Shown here in pieces: positions 20,027 through 32,762 of a stretch of DNA of 64,000 nucleotides (the stretch's first letter is position 1; each line of letters opens with the position of its first letter). The position numbers and the translations under genes are program-made. Source of the DNA: Solanum dulcamara (taxonomy: Eukaryota > Streptophyta > Magnoliopsida > Solanales > Solanaceae); contig NC_077247.1 of assembly GCF_947179165.1 (NCBI RefSeq), positions 16,847,501 through 16,911,500 on the forward strand, read 5' to 3'. Under the pieces are notes generated by a model. That model saw only the letters and a program-made list of their open reading frames with translations. It was not told the DNA's origin and made no database searches.

Positions 20027-20881
20027 GATAACAGAATTGCGTAAGATTGGCAAATCGGGGAAAATGTAGAGTTAAGAATTTAATTAAATGTGGAATAGCT
20101 TTTGTGAGCTAGTCAATTAAAAGTTAGTGGGTGTTTGGATTGGCTTATTTTAAGTTACTTGGGAGATTTAATTGAGGGTGATAAAAAATTCTTATAATTT
20201 AAAAAGAGTGACAAGAGTTTTAAAAATTAAGTGTTGGTGACAATTTTATGACTAATAATTAATGACCTTTGATCCTTTTTTCAATAAGTCCTCAAATATA
20301 TTTTGCACACTTTGATCCAATACTATATATAAACCCTAATGACCTAATAAGGTAAAAAAATATGTTGCCTCTCTTCTTCTCAACTACCCATTTCACGCTT
20401 TTTCTTCTCCTCTCTTCTTCTTCTTCTTCTTATTCCACTTTTTCTTCCTCCTTGTATTGTGTTGTTAGTATTATTATTTTTCAGCTTTTGTTTATGCTAA
20501 AAAGAAGAGAGATCAAAGGATCTTTTCTTTTTCCAAAAAAATGTTAAATTTGAAAAAAAGAATTCCCTCGATTTGGAATTAAATCCCGTTGGTGTAGCAT
20601 TGTTTTCGACCATTTTGATAAGTGAATATTGTTGTTTTGTATGTATTTCTCATCTAAGTTTATCTACTGTTCCGACCACTACTGCATTCATTTCAGCAAC
20701 TGTTGCATTCATTTCAGCAACTGTTGCATATGTTTCAGCAACTACTTCATTAGCTGCTGAAACAAATGCAACAAGTGAGGAAACAGATGCAAGAATTGGA
20801 TATATTACAGCAGTTGCAGCACTAATTGCTGCTTATATTTTAGCAATTACTAAAACATATTTAACAATTATTGTAGGTGCT
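20027..20881 (+). mobile_element. Left part of a MULE: putative promoter, leader and Ala/Thr repeat region
   Basis: There is no transposase here, but the right part (20650-20881) is made of diverged words like ttcagcaactgttgca. They continue at 39784 after removal of the inserted chromovirus (duplication GTGCT on both sides). A TATA-like ctatatataaa at 20323-20333 is followed by a pyrimidine-rich leader with cttcttcttcttctt. This looks like the promoter and 5' part of the element whose transposase begins at 40265. The outer left end and TIR are not determined. Confidence 0.5.
20324..20333 (+). promoter_or_regulatory. Candidate TATA box (tatatataaa)
   Basis: TATA motif followed within about 70 bases by a CT-rich leader (20360-20450). 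It would drive plus-strand transcription towards the repeat region and the MULE transposase if the inserted chromovirus were absent. Function is inferred. Confidence 0.35.
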
Positions 20882-22822
20882 TGTAAGACCCCGAAAGTTG
20901 AAAAGTTGGAAAACGAGGAACAAAAAATAAAATTCTAGAAAACTCAGCTTTTGGGCATCAGGTGGTCTTCACGAGACCCAATACGGGTCGTGAAGAGAAC
21001 CACGAGCCATGAAAGGCTACTGTGGTCTCTGTCCAGCCAAGTGGGTTCCTGAGGTGAGGACCACGATAGGCCACCATGACCTATGGTGCGGTCTACGAAC
21101 CGTAATGGCCTCCGTGGTGAGCCCCTCTACAGGCCTTTTGTCAGGATCATCTTGATGACCTAGGTTAACAGATCATATTGTCCCCCACGGATTGTGAAGG
21201 TCTCCTTGGAAGAACTCCTGAAACCTCCTTGCAACTCCCAAGATTTCAAGACAAGTATACCATCACGGAAGACCACCACGAACCGTGGTGACCATAACAG
21301 ACCATGATGGGTCTCATAGTGGGTCTCATGTTGGGCAACCTTTTAGAACCCCTGTTTCAAAAATCCTAAGTCCCTCACCACGAAGGGGACCACGGATTGT
21401 GGTGACCTTAAAGGTCAGTGGTGAAGGCTCATTTTGGGTCCCGAATTCACTTTTAATGAGAGTTATTCTGGTTTTTTCCTATATTTCATTAATGAATGTG
21501 GATCATTTTTGGGATTAAATTCCTAACTATTAACTACCTTAAAGCCTTCTAACCCTCTCATTCTCAACATAACTCCCCAAACCCCAAAGTCTTCTCTCCC
21601 AAGTTTTCTCTTAAGGTCTTCGTCTACCTCAAGCAATTCAAAAGGGTTCTTCAAAGTAAAGCTTTCATTCTTTTCAATTTAGGGCTCACCAAGGTCAAGG
21701 TATGTAAGACTTCATCCATGGGCACTTTTCACCCATAGAATCCCAAAGAATTCTTCTCAATTCCGATTGTAATTTCTTCAATTAAAAACCATAATTGCAT
21801 GATTTTCATTGGGTCTTCTCAATTATGATATGTTTCAAGGATATTAGTCCAATTATGCATCATTCACATCACATTGCATGATTTCGAGTTGAATTTCAAT
21901 GACCCATACTATATGCTAGCTTCAAGTATGATTTATGAGATATGATTATTATTTTCAAGTTATTTCAATGAAAGCTTTATGAATGAGTTTTTAAGAAGCT
22001 TTCTACAAAGAAGTTTATGAATAATATTTTAATGATGCTTCAAGAAATTTAATGAAAGGGTGACTTGAGATCCTAGAAGGTGACTCAAGACTCGAATGAA
22101 AGGATGACTTGAGATCCTAGAAGGTGATTCAAGACTCTAATGAAAGGGTGACTTAAGATCCTTAATGAAAAAGGTGACTTAAGACCCTAGAGATATTTTA
22201 TGGATGTCCTACACCACATTTAATGAATTACTTGATAATGAGTTATTCCTATGAACAAGTTTATGAATTATGATTATTACAGGTATGATTTATAATTTTG
22301 ACATGATACATATTCCGTGTGATAATGTACGTAGCACAGAGTGGACTTTGATTTATTGTTCATGCATATTCTCACATATTTAGTGCATTTCATGTACTAA
22401 CGCACACTTTTTGCCTACATTGTATCATAATGTAGGGTCTAGCGATCACGTTCATCCTTCTCCCATTCGTGGCTAGAATTAGCACTTTCATATTATTGGT
22501 AAGTTCTCATATTCCGAGGATGAGACATTTTGTTTTTATGAGCTTATGACTTCTTAATCTTTTATATTGGTTAAGCTAGGAGATTGTCTCACGCCCCCAT
22601 CTAGACTAGTACAGACATGTTAGATGTTTGAAAAAGTCTATGTTATCATTTTCTCATTTTGAGACTTACGTTCTATTTGAGATTTTGCTTCCAAATCTTT
22701 ATTTAGCTTAATTGCTTAGTTTCCTTATGTATGCTCATGAATGTTATGCTAAGAATCTTGATTGGGGTCCTTTGGAATTCTAATTGTTGTGTTACAATTA
22801 TTCCCTAGGTCGTGTTGTAACA
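20882..22822 (+). repeat. 5' LTR of the outer chromovirus (1941 bp)
   Basis: Starts TGTAAGACCCC and ends TTGTAACA, directly before the primer site. The first 600 bases are rich in CACGA...CCGTGG words (for example accacggattgtggtgac). The middle (22050-22200) has an approximately 58-bp repeat containing 'ggtgacttgagatcctag'. Confidence 0.9.
22050..22200. repeat. Short tandem repeat in LTR (gtgact...agaccct units)
   Basis: Alternating 'aaagggtgacttgagatcctagaa'-like and 'ggtgactcaagactc'-like words repeat about three to four times. It is non-coding. Confidence 0.6.
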
Positions 22823-22826
22823 AACT

Positions 22827-22838
22827 TGGTATCAGAGC
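22827..22838 (+). promoter_or_regulatory. Primer-binding site (TGGTATCAGAGC)
   Basis: Exact complement of the initiator tRNA-Met 3' end, four bases after the LTR end. This is the usual primer site of plant gypsy elements. Confidence 0.95.
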
Positions 22839-23039
22839 ACACGATTCAAGTGTCTTAGGGAGTCTAACATGCCACATTAGATAGGGTTTTGTTTATTGGT
22901 GTAAAGTGCACCATATTTATGAGTAGGAGGATATATGGTGTCTTAGGAAACACTTCACTTCTTTCATGATCTCATTGTGATACAGAGTTGAACTCTAAGG
23001 TTTTCTCCTCTAACACTTTCTCTTTGCGATTACAAAATC

Positions 23040-24099
23040 ATGTCACCATACAGAGCTCCCATTCGAAGGAATATGGAAAAGGAGACATAAGCTCCAAATG
23101 CTCCTTTGAATGATCAAATGACTAATGCAGAGTTCCGATCCACTTTCCAAATGCTAGCCTAAGTTGTTACTAAAGTGAATCGAGGGATAGATGCTCATCC
23201 CAGTATGTCTACTCTGGCTTTAAGGGTTAGAGACTTTAAGAGGATAAACCCTTTCGAGTTTTATGGACCCAAGGTTGATGAGGAGATCCAAGACTTTGTT
23301 GATAAATTGTACAAAATTATGGAGATTATGGGAGTGTCCTCGAAGGAAAAGGCGAAATTGGCGGCCTACCAATTCAAAGCTGTCACTCAAGTTTGGTACA
23401 ACCAATGGAAGGTCGAAAGGGTTGAGGATGGTCCCATAGGTTGGGAAAGGTTCAGAGTTGCATTTCTTGATCACTTCTAACCACTTGAGATAAGGGAGAT
23501 GAAGGTGTTGAAATTTATCAATCTCAAGCAAGGGAATATGAATGTGAGGAGTAGGTCCTCAAGTTCACAAATATTTCCAAGTATGCTTCATCCTTGGTAG
23601 CCGACTCTCGTGCCCGAATGAGAAAGTTTATTTTGGGAGTGTTGGACTTGGTTATGAAAGAGTGCCGAACCATTATGCTCATCAAGGAGATGGAAATCTC
23701 AAGACTCATGACCTATGTCAAGCAAATTGAAGGAGAAAATCTTAAGGAGAGGAATGCAAGGGAGTCCAAGAGGGCTCATTTTGAAGATGGGTTTTCTCAC
23801 AATAATTCGGTGGTGGAAATGGTCATTTCCGACAAGTCCAAAAGTTTTAAGGCTAAGGTTCTTCAAACACTCTGGATCCAAAATTAGAGAAGGATAAGGT
23901 GCCAAATCCTAAGGCACAAGGTGGTGTTAGTGAAACTACTCTTCCTAAGTGTACCAAATGTGGCAGAAATCATGGAGGTAAATGTTTAGTTGGAACGGGT
24001 GCATGCTTTAGATGTGTTAAGAGGGGGCACAAGATTTTCAAATGTCCTAATAAGGGAAACAAAGGGCGTCCTCAAGGTCAAACTACTCAAGGTGGATAA
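23040..24099 (+). pseudogene. Chromovirus gag with zinc knuckle, broken
   Basis: A Met at 23040 (MSPYRAPIRRNMEKE) fits the start of gag in this family. Stops follow near 23088 and 23160. An open block (23175-23480) encodes FKRINPFEFYGPKVDEE and AAYQFKAVTQVWYNQWK, the capsid core. After a stop and frameshifts the sequence continues to 24099, with the zinc knuckle CFRCVKRGHKIFKC (CX2CX4HX4C intact) near 24003-24044. Gag builds the particle and binds RNA. Confidence 0.85.
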
Positions 24100-24177
24100 A
24101 TTCCACAAGGTAGCAGCCCACACTAAAATATGTTCTATGCCCTTCAAGCTAGGTAAGAAGTTGAAGAATCTTCCGAT

Positions 24178-24378
24178 GTGGTCACGGGTATATTGGAAGT
24201 CTTTGTCTTTGATGTTTATGCATTGTTAGATCCGGGTGCTATTTTATCATTTGTTACTCTTTATCTTGCTATGAGATTTATTGTTAGTCCCGAGATTTTG
24301 CTAGAGCCTTTTTTGGTCTATACTCTGATTGGTGATTCAGTTGTGGCTAAAAGAGTCTACAGAAATTTCCCAGTTTAA
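24178..24378 (+). pseudogene. Chromovirus protease fragment
   Basis: Encodes FDVYALLDPGAILSFVTLYLA, with the D-P-G active-site variant. The frame stops at 24378, and the C-terminal part (GMDWIHACYASICC) follows in another frame around 24430-24490. It lies between gag and RT as expected. A single retropepsin domain would work as a dimer and process the polyprotein. Confidence 0.8.
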
Positions 24379-24715
24379 TTTTTTCATAAATCACCTCTAT
24401 TGATCTAGTAGAACTTGATATGCCGATTTTGATGTTATTCTTGGTATGGATTGGATTCATGCATGTTATGCCTCTATATGTTGTAGAACCCGTGTGGTTA
24501 AGTTTCAGTTTCCTAATGAGCCATTCCTAGAATGGAAGGGTAGTAATTCCGTGTTTAAGGGAAAATTCATCTCATGCCTTAAAGCTCAGAAAATGGTTTC
24601 CAAAGGTTGCATTTATCATCTAGTTCAAGTTAGAGATACTAACCTGAAACTCCTACTTTTGAGTCAGTATCAGTTGTTGATGAGTTTTCAGAAGTTCTCC
24701 CCGATGATCTCCTAG

Positions 24716-25530
24716 GTATTCCTCCCGAAAGGGAAATAGACTTCGGTATTGATCTCCTTCTTGATACTCAGCCTATCTTTATTCCTCCTTATCGAATGGC
24801 TTCAAAAAAATTGAAATAGCTAGAGGATCAGTTGAAGCATTTTTTAGATAAAGGTTTATTAGACTGAGTATCTCTCCATGGGGTGCTCCGATTCTCTTTG
24901 TCAGAAAGAAAGATGATTCTCTTCATATGTGTATTGATGTATTGATTATCGATAATTGAACAAGGTCATAATTAAGAATAAGTATTCCATTCTAAGGATT
25001 GATGACTTATTCGGTCAACTTCAATGAGCAAGCTACTTTACAAAGATCAAACTTTGATCGGGTTACTATCAACTCCGAGTAAGGGAACGTGACATCCTGA
25101 AGATGGCCTTTAAAATTCGGTATGGTCACTTTGAATTTTTGGTTATGTCTTTTGGACTAACAAATATCCCTGCAATTTTTATGGATCTGATGAACATGGT
25201 GTTCAAGAAATACTTGGATATGTTTGTGATTGTCTTTAATGATAATATTTTGATGCATGCCGATAATTTAAGGATTGTGTTGCAAATTCTCAAGGACCGG
25301 TAATTGTATGCAAAGTTTAGCAAATGTGAATTTTGGCTAAGGTCAGTAAAATTCCTTGGTCACATTATTTCTGGAGAAGGAATTATGATTGATCCAAAGA
25401 AGAATGGGGTGGTTAAGAACTAGCCTAGACCGTTGACTCCTTTCGATATTCGTAGTTTCTTGGGCTTAACCGGTTATTATAGACAGTTTGTGGAAGGTTT
25501 CTCTTCTATTACATCGCCCTTGACTACTTT
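24716..25530 (+). pseudogene. Chromovirus reverse transcriptase, catalytic motif lost
   Basis: Readable pieces in order: the entry segment around 24770-24900 ([14 protein letters not shown]), then [19 protein letters not shown] (25106 on) and the catalytic strand VFNDNILM near 25230. RT needs two adjacent Asp residues after a variable residue; here the motif is N-D-N, with one Asp replaced by Asn (codon aat). Stops and frameshifts lie at about 24818, 24866, 24958, 25028, 25303 and 25423. The copy is inactive. Confidence 0.85.
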
Positions 25531-25539
25531 GACTTAAAA

Positions 25540-25965
25540 AAAGGTGAAGTCCTAATGGTCCGAGGCATGTGACAAAAGCTTCCAAGAGTTGAAGGATAGG
25601 CTTACATCTGCTTCGGTGTTGACCTTATTGAAAGGTTCTGATGGATTCATTGTGTATTTTTACACTTTACGAGTTGATCTTGGTTGTGTTCTAATGCAAA
25701 ATGATAAAGTTATAGCTTATGCTTCAAGCCAACTCAAGGAATGTTAGAAGAATTACCCAATTCACGACTTGGAGTTGGCGGTGGTAGTATTTGCTTTGAA
25801 ATTGTGGATATACTATCTCTATGGTATCCATGTGGATGTTTTCACCGATCATAAGAATTTACAATATGTATTCACATAAAAGGACATGAACCTTCGACAG
25901 AGGAGATGGCTTGAGTTGTTGAAGGATTATGACATGAGTGTGCTATTACCAATCGGGTAAGTCAA
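25540..25965 (+). pseudogene. Chromovirus RNase H domain, broken
   Basis: Follows the RT and shows [49 protein letters not shown] and [18 protein letters not shown] in readable pieces (25630-25890). Stops occur near 25536, 25746 and 25878. The first catalytic Asp position (usually in CDAS) appears changed. It removes RNA from the hybrid in active relatives. Confidence 0.8.
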
Positions 25966-26511
25966 ATACGGTTGTTGATGCTCTTAGTAGATTGTCCATG
26001 AATAATATTTCTCATATTGAGGATAAGAAGAAAGAGCTAGTTCGGGATGTGAATAGATTAGCCTATTTGGGTGTTCGATTGGTTGATTCCGAGGATGGTG
26101 TTGTTATTGTGCAAAATGGTTCTGAATCATCTTTTGTGGTGGATGTAAAGGCAAAGCAAGATAGTTATTCCACTTTGGTTGAATTAAAGAAGGCGGTTGC
26201 CAAAAATCCATTGAGGCTTTCTCCCAAGGGGGAGATGGTGTATTGAGATATCAAGGCCGATTATGTATTCCGAATGTTGATGGCTTGAAGGATATGATAT
26301 TGTCTGAGGCTCATAGTTTGTGGTATTCAATTCATCCCTATTCCACAAAGATGTATCGAGATTTGAGGGAAGTATAATGGTGGAATGGCATAAAAAGGAA
26401 TATTGCGGAATTCATGTCCAAGTATCCTAATTGTAAATAAGTGAAAGTTGAGCATAAAAAATTAGGAGGTTTGACACAAGACATTGAGATTCCTACTTGA
26501 AAGTGAGAATC
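25938..26511 (+). pseudogene. Chromovirus RNase H tail and integrase N-terminal part, cut by nested insertion
   Basis: An open block to 26246 encodes VDALSRLSMNNISHIEDKKKE and QNGSESSFVVDVKAKQDSYS, the linker between RNase H and integrase. The HHCC zinc-binding part that follows (26250-26480) is full of stops. At 26511 the sequence is broken by the inner gypsy element. The integrase resumes at 37831 after the five-base duplication. Confidence 0.85.
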
Positions 26512-28736
26512 TGTCACGAGTCAAGCCTAGGGTCTAGATGTGATATGGAGAATAAGGAACCCGAAAGTAACTCAAACAAGCCTCTTAACATTCTTTTTTC
26601 CTTTCATAGGTAATGACAATAAATAAACAAAAGGAAATTATAATAGTAAATCTTCAACTTACATATGTCCAAAAATATCTCTAACTTTTAGATTTAACGG
26701 GGCTAAGACAAGTCCCTAGGTCACCCTCAATCATAATAGAAAAAAATGCCATAGTAAGTGTCTAAAGATCTCAACATATCATAAACTAGAAAAGATTAAA
26801 GAGTATTGTTCCTGAAATATGGAAACTCACCAAAAGTAGCCTTCAAATGAAATCTCAACTAGCCACATGGAAGAGAATGAGGAGGAGCACCGGTCCCTAC
26901 ATGGTGATATCATGTAGGCAAAAGAGTATGCGTTAGTACTTTGAATTTACTATGTATATAGGCATGCATGAACATTAAGGAAACATTAAAACATTTATGT
27001 AATATGAAATATAATGAAATGTATGCATAACCAATCGTATAGATATCCTTTAAAATATTCATTTTATGGAAAGATGACCATAACTGACATTTAAGATCAT
27101 GCTATCTATTACATGGAATCCAACATAACCCCCTATGTTGGCCAGGAACACTACTTGCCGGGTCGAACCCCTCCAACTTTATTCATTTCTTTAACTTTAA
27201 GGGCTTTCATGGATCCATTATCCTAAGACTACAAGGGCTCCTATGTTGGCACATAGTTAATGAGACAAGGGGTTGCTACTAGAATTCCCTTATCGAATCC
27301 CACCTCAATGACTCATTCAGGCTAAGTCAATCCTACGAAATAATTTAATACTTCAAAATAGTCATAGCATATACCTTGAGAATTCAAAACATCACATTTG
27401 GTGGAATAACTCATTAAAACCTTTAGTGATTCAAATATGCAATAATTGTTCTTATAGCATAAAGAATCTATCATTCATAGCATTTCATCATTCTTTTATT
27501 TCATAAGACTTCCTTTTGATCATAATCATTGCTTTCATAAATATTCATTTTGAGTCAAAGCTTTCAAGTTAAACTTTATTCAAAATATAGTAAAACTAGT
27601 TGGGTTCAAATCACTTCAACTTTCAAATATGTATGTAAATGAATATGCATAAAGACTTTGAAATCCATTAATTAAAAATTATATTTTTAACAACCCACCA
27701 TGAATTTCAAGCACCTTTAAAGAGATAAATAGAGAAAATACTTGCAAACCATCAATTCATACATATGAAATCATTTTGCATCAAAATACATAAATAATCA
27801 TTAGTTTAACCATGATTCATGCTATTAAGTAGAAATAAGAATTACTAATAAGAAAATATTACTTGAAATCAAGATATTTAATTGAAAGAGTTTTGGATTA
27901 CATGGGTGGAAGAACTCATGGATAAACACTCACATACTTTAGAGTAAAGCTTAAAGAAAATAAACATAATTTATTATATAATCAAAATACTTTAGGCATG
28001 AGAGTGGAAGAAATTCTCTCATTGAAGCCTTACATACGCTAATATAAGATGGGTAATTAAACTTCAAATACTTAATAATCTATGCATTTGGAATCATGAT
28101 ATGAAAACTCAAATGTTTCATACTTGAATTAAATAGAAGACTTTGATAATTCATTTGGACTTCATGTATGAAAGGATCCATGAATCAATACCCACATATC
28201 TTAGAGTAAAGCTTGGAAAGAATTGGGTAAATAAACATAATTTATCATATAAATAGAATACTTTAGGCATGAGAGTGGAAGGAATAATCTCATTGATACC
28301 TTACATACGCTAATATAAGCTAGGTAATTCAGCTGCAAATACTTAATAATCTATGCATTTAGAATCATGATATGAAAACCCATAAAGTTTCGTACTTGAA
28401 TTAAATAAAAGACTTTGAGAATTTATTTGGACTTTATGGATGAAAGGAACCATTAATCAATATCCACATACCTTAAAGTAGAGTTTGAAAAGAATTGGAT
28501 AAATAAATATAATTTATCATATAATCAAATTAACTTAGGAATAAGAGTGGAAGGAATACTTTTATTGAAGCCTTACATACGTTAATATAAGATAGGTAAT
28601 TAAATTTCAAATACTTAATAATCTATGCATTTGGAATCATGATATGAAAACCCAAGTTTCATACATGAATTAAATAAAAGACTTTGGAAATTCATTTGAG
28701 CTTCATAGATGTAAGTATCCATGAATAAATACCCAC

Positions 28737-28741
28737 ATACC
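28737..28741. repeat. Target-site duplication (atacc) of the solo LTR
   Basis: Repeated at 30905-30909. The intact other LTR reads 'cccacataccttagag' with a single copy at about 36917-36932, confirming the empty site. Confidence 0.9.
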
Positions 28742-30904
28742 TGTAACACCCCCTAAAATGCTGTATGTGGTGTTTTAATTCTCGATGAAAATGATACTTC
28801 TTCTGTATTTTGAGCATAACTTTCCATAGAATAGTACAAATTAGGTGATTCAAATTTTTAAATAACAACAACGACATTACCTACAACTTTCATTGAGACC
28901 ATATCTTACGATTCATAGGATACATAGGTCAAATAAATTAAATTTTTCAAGGCATAGTGCCGAGATGAAATAGAGTGTTTATAGTAAAAAAATCATATCT
29001 CATGGTAGGATCCTCAAAATTGGTTGATTTTTGAACGACATGAAAGCATACTTCTAGATCTACAATTAATATGATACACCAGATCCTAATTAGAAAGTTA
29101 TCTTATTCAAACGCAGCTCCGAAAAAGGGTATTCTGTTAAAAGAAGGTTCATCTCACAAACCATGGAAATATCTAGATCCATTTGACATCACCCATGACA
29201 TCAATAGTCCTTTATTTGACATCATCCATGAAATCACAATCCTTCATTAAATTTTCAAGATCATTCTTTGTAATTATTTTTATTTATTGTTAGGTTCCTC
29301 CTCCACACCTATAAATATCCATCTTATTTCCTCATTTTATTCATCAAGCTTTCTCAAGCAACTCTTCTCTTTATACACTTCTTTACTCATTCTCAAATAT
29401 AATTTTAGTTTTTAGTAGTATAGAAATACTATTCCGATGGTTCTTATACTCCTGAAAGTACACAAAATGCTTCGGCGGGGAGAAAAGGCTAGGGGTTCAA
29501 GAGTGGTAATTGAGTTCTTCAATTAAGAGTAAAGCTTCGAATTCCAGGTAAGTAAGGTTATTCATAGCATTGGATTGAGTTTGTTCATGCGTCCAATAAT
29601 TAAATTCATCATAATTGAGTTATAGTTGAGTTTTGCCCTAATTCTTGAATTCTAAATGAACTAATTCTTCTTCTATTGAGTTAGATATATTTATGCATTG
29701 AGATTATTATTATTCTTATCTCTCATATTATTCGAATTATTATTCGTGTCTACTTTTTCATGAACCCTAATTGATTTGATGTTTATGAATTTGTTTACAC
29801 GTATTTTGAGTAAAGATGTTGGATTTTAATATTTATTGACAAAAAGAGTGATTTGAATTAATACTATATCTATATTTTATTGAGTTTTGAAATAGCAAAA
29901 AATTGAGTTTAAATAAATTTGAGTAAATGATGTTTTGAACAAGATGTTTAAATGAGATGTAAATAATGTATTGAAGTGTAATGATTGATAAAGAGGTAAT
30001 AAGATGAGTTTGATATTTTTTTCTAATAAGACTAGATGATGATGTTAATATGAGCATATATTTTGAGAGTAGTATTGAGTACCGAGTTGGGTCAGAGTTT
30101 AATTGACTCAAACCCCAGAACTACGTAGCCAGCGTAGGATGGAGGCTATACCTCTTAAGTCCCAAAAAGAGGACTTTGATAATTGGATCCAAGATGGTGA
30201 TGTACTTTACCCTTGCAAGGTATTGGATGAATGTGGCAACGACATCGCTTCGTTGTATCATCACTAGCTTATAAGTGATTGTTGTCGGTTAGAGAAAATT
30301 CCAACTGAGTACGTATTTCTTATTATTATTATTTTTAAACTTACATTACATATTGATGTTAAGATGATGTTGAGTTCTAAGCCGAGTCTTCCTGAGAAGA
30401 GTTTCTTAATATGTGTCCTTATTTTCTTGTCATTTTACATACTCTACATTTCATGTACTAATGTCATTCGACCTGTATCGTTTTATGATGCAGATACAAG
30501 TATTAGGGATCCTCAACAGGTGCATCATTAAAGATCATTACTTTCTAGCTATTTGGTGAGTCCTTCTTGTCTTCGGAGGAACTCTTTAACCTTTTATTAT
30601 TGTTGAGTATTATGTTTCTTTTGAGGTAACCATGGACATGTCATTGGAATCGTCTGATAGTGTTAGAGGCTTCATAGACAGAGTTTGATGATGTAATTGG
30701 AGTAGTTCTCCTTTGAAACTACTTCTTCTAAGGATTATTTCTTTCATTTGATGTTGATGATAACGAGCCCACATAAGTATTCTTATTTTCACTTAAGTCT
30801 TCCTCTGATGAATGAATGAGTGATGAGACCAAGTGGTTCTCTTGGAGGCCAGAGATGGTTTTTGAGTGTCGGCCACGCCTAGGGTACCCTCTCAGGGCGT
30901 GACA
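28742..30904 (+). mobile_element. Solo LTR (2163 bp) inserted in the inner element's LTR
   Basis: Starts TGTAACACCCCCTAAAATG and ends CAGGGCGTGACA, flanked by ATACC on both sides. Its first 120 bases are clearly related to the start of the surrounding LTR read on the other strand (tgtaacaccccctaaaa in both). A related family has thus inserted in reverse orientation. There is no internal domain. Features shared with other LTRs here: 'ggttgtcggttagagaaa'-like and 'cctcaacaggtgcatc' words (also near 48600 and 48850). Confidence 0.9.
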
Positions 30905-31813
30905 ATACCTTAGAGTAAAGCTTAAAGAAAATAAACATAATTTATCATATAATTAAAATAATTTAGGCATGAGATTGGAAGGAATATTTTCATTGAAGCC
31001 TGACATACCTGGAATCCAAAGCATTACTCAGAATCGAAGGACTTAATGAACACTCTTGAATCCTAGCCTTTTCTCCTCGCCGGAGCATTTTATATACTAC
31101 CTGGAGTATATAAATTACCGAAATAGTATTTCTATACTACTAAGAACTAAAACTATATTTTGATAATGAGTAAAGAAGTGTATAGAGAGAAGAGTTGCTT
31201 GAGAAAGCTTGATGAACAAAATGATGAAATAATATGGGTATTTATAGGTGTGAAGGAAGGACCTAACAATAATTAAAATAATTATAAAGAAAAATCTAAA
31301 AATTTAATAGACGATTGTGATGCCATAGGTGATTTCAAATGGAGGACTATTGATGTCATGGGTGATGTCAAATGGGTCTAGATCTTTCCATGATTGGTGA
31401 GATTTACCCTTTTTCTAACGGAATACCCTTTTTTGGAGTTGCGTTTGAACAAGATAACTTCCTCATTAGGATTTGGTGTTCATATGAATTGTTTCTCTAG
31501 AATTCTGCTTTCATGTTATTAAAGAATCAACCGATTTGGAGCATCCTACTGTGAGATATGAAGTTTCTTCTACAAATACTCTATTTCGTCACAACACTAT
31601 GTCTTGCAAAAATTAATTAATTTGATCTACTTAGCCTCTGAAGCTTAAGATATCATCTTCATTAAAGTTGTAGGTAATGATGTTGGAGTTATGTAAAAAA
31701 TTGAATTACCTAATTTGGACCATTTTATGAAAGGTTATGTCTAAAATAAAGAAGCAGTATCATTTTCGTTGAGAATTGGAACACCATATACAATGTTTTT
31801 AGGGGGTGTTACA

Positions 31814-31830
31814 TTATCTCACCCTTGGGA
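31814..31830 (-). promoter_or_regulatory. Polypurine tract of the inner gypsy element
   Basis: The minus strand reads ccaagggtgagataa immediately before the 3' LTR, the site where plus-strand DNA synthesis starts in LTR elements. Confidence 0.75.
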
Positions 31831-32106
31831 ACATTCGTCCTTGAATGAGATAAGACTTAGCTTGAGTACAGTATAGTGTAAACCAACAACCCATCATTAA
31901 TGAGATAGTACAATTTAAAATATCGTTCGAAATATATTTCATAATTTTGCATGCATATGACAAGAATAGTTCGAATGCAAGGATTTTCAAGTAATTGAGC
32001 AAGGACAACTTAATACCTTAGGCTTGAGTAGAGGGAAAAAGTGAGGGTATCGCTAAATCATATACGCTTCTACTTTCCATGTAGCACTTTCTACTTATTG
32101 ATTACT

Positions 32107-32750
32107 CTAAAGGACTTTAACAGATTCAACTTCTTTGTTCCTCAATTTCTTATCTTGCTGGTCCAAAATTTCAACTGGGACTTCTTCATAGGTCAAGTTT
32201 TCTTCAACATTCACTACTCCCAAAGGAACAATGGAACTAGGATCACCCCTATATTTTCTCAACATAGACACATTGAACACCGGGTGAACCATGGCTATTT
32301 CCAATGGTAACTTCAACTCATACGCAACCTTGCCAACACACCTCATGATTCTGTAAGGCCTTACATACCTGGGAGGTTCAATTTTCCATTCTTACCAAAC
32401 TAAACCACACCTTTCATGAGTGAAACCTTCAGATACACCCAATCATCCACATTAAACTGAAGACCCATTCTTCTAGTATCAAAATAGGACTTTTGACGAC
32501 TTTGAGACGTCTTCAACCTTTTTCTAATAATCTTCCCCTTCTTTAAAACATCAAGTACCAAATCAAGGACAAACAAGGTCATCTCACCTACTTCGAACCA
32601 ACCAATCGGGGATCGACATTGTCTCTCATACAAAGCCTCAAATGGTGCCATCTCAATACGTAAGTGGTAACTATTATTATAGGCAAACTCGATGAGCGGT
32701 AGATGATCATACCAATTTCCTGTAAACTCCAACACACAAGCCCTTAGCAT
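32107..32750 (-). pseudogene. Inner gypsy integrase C-terminal part and chromodomain
   Basis: An open block 32750-32400 encodes the end of the integrase (LPLIEFAYNNSYHLRIEMAP, SPIGWFEVGE, VDDWVYLKVS). After a stop at 32400, the block 32346-32107 encodes LPLEIAMVHPVFNVSMLRKY and TYEEVPVEILDQQDKKLRNK, the start of a chromodomain. The last chromodomain strand is lost at the stop at 32107. Chromodomains in this group steer integration towards marked chromatin. Confidence 0.85.
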
Positions 32751-32762
32751 ATCCTCTAGTAT

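Larger units (their letters stand above)
26512..31813 (-). repeat. 3' LTR of the inner gypsy element (3134 bp after removing the solo LTR)
   Basis: Homologous to 34695-37825. By eye the first part (26512 to about 28690) is almost identical to its partner (about 15 differences in 2.2 kb). The remainder (28690-28741 and 30910-31813) differs at roughly one base in eight. It contains the internal 267-bp repeat and the inserted solo LTR. Confidence 0.9.

Noticed and set aside
20573..20938. A 121-codon Ala/Thr-rich frame
   Set aside because: It is the MULE repeat region translated, and its end lies inside the inserted LTR.
28692..30111. Short minus-strand frames (28692-28877, 29833-30111)
   Set aside because: They lie within the solo LTR and lack any domain.
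32041..32310. A plus-strand 89-codon frame
   Set aside because: Antisense shadow of the inner gypsy integrase/chromodomain.
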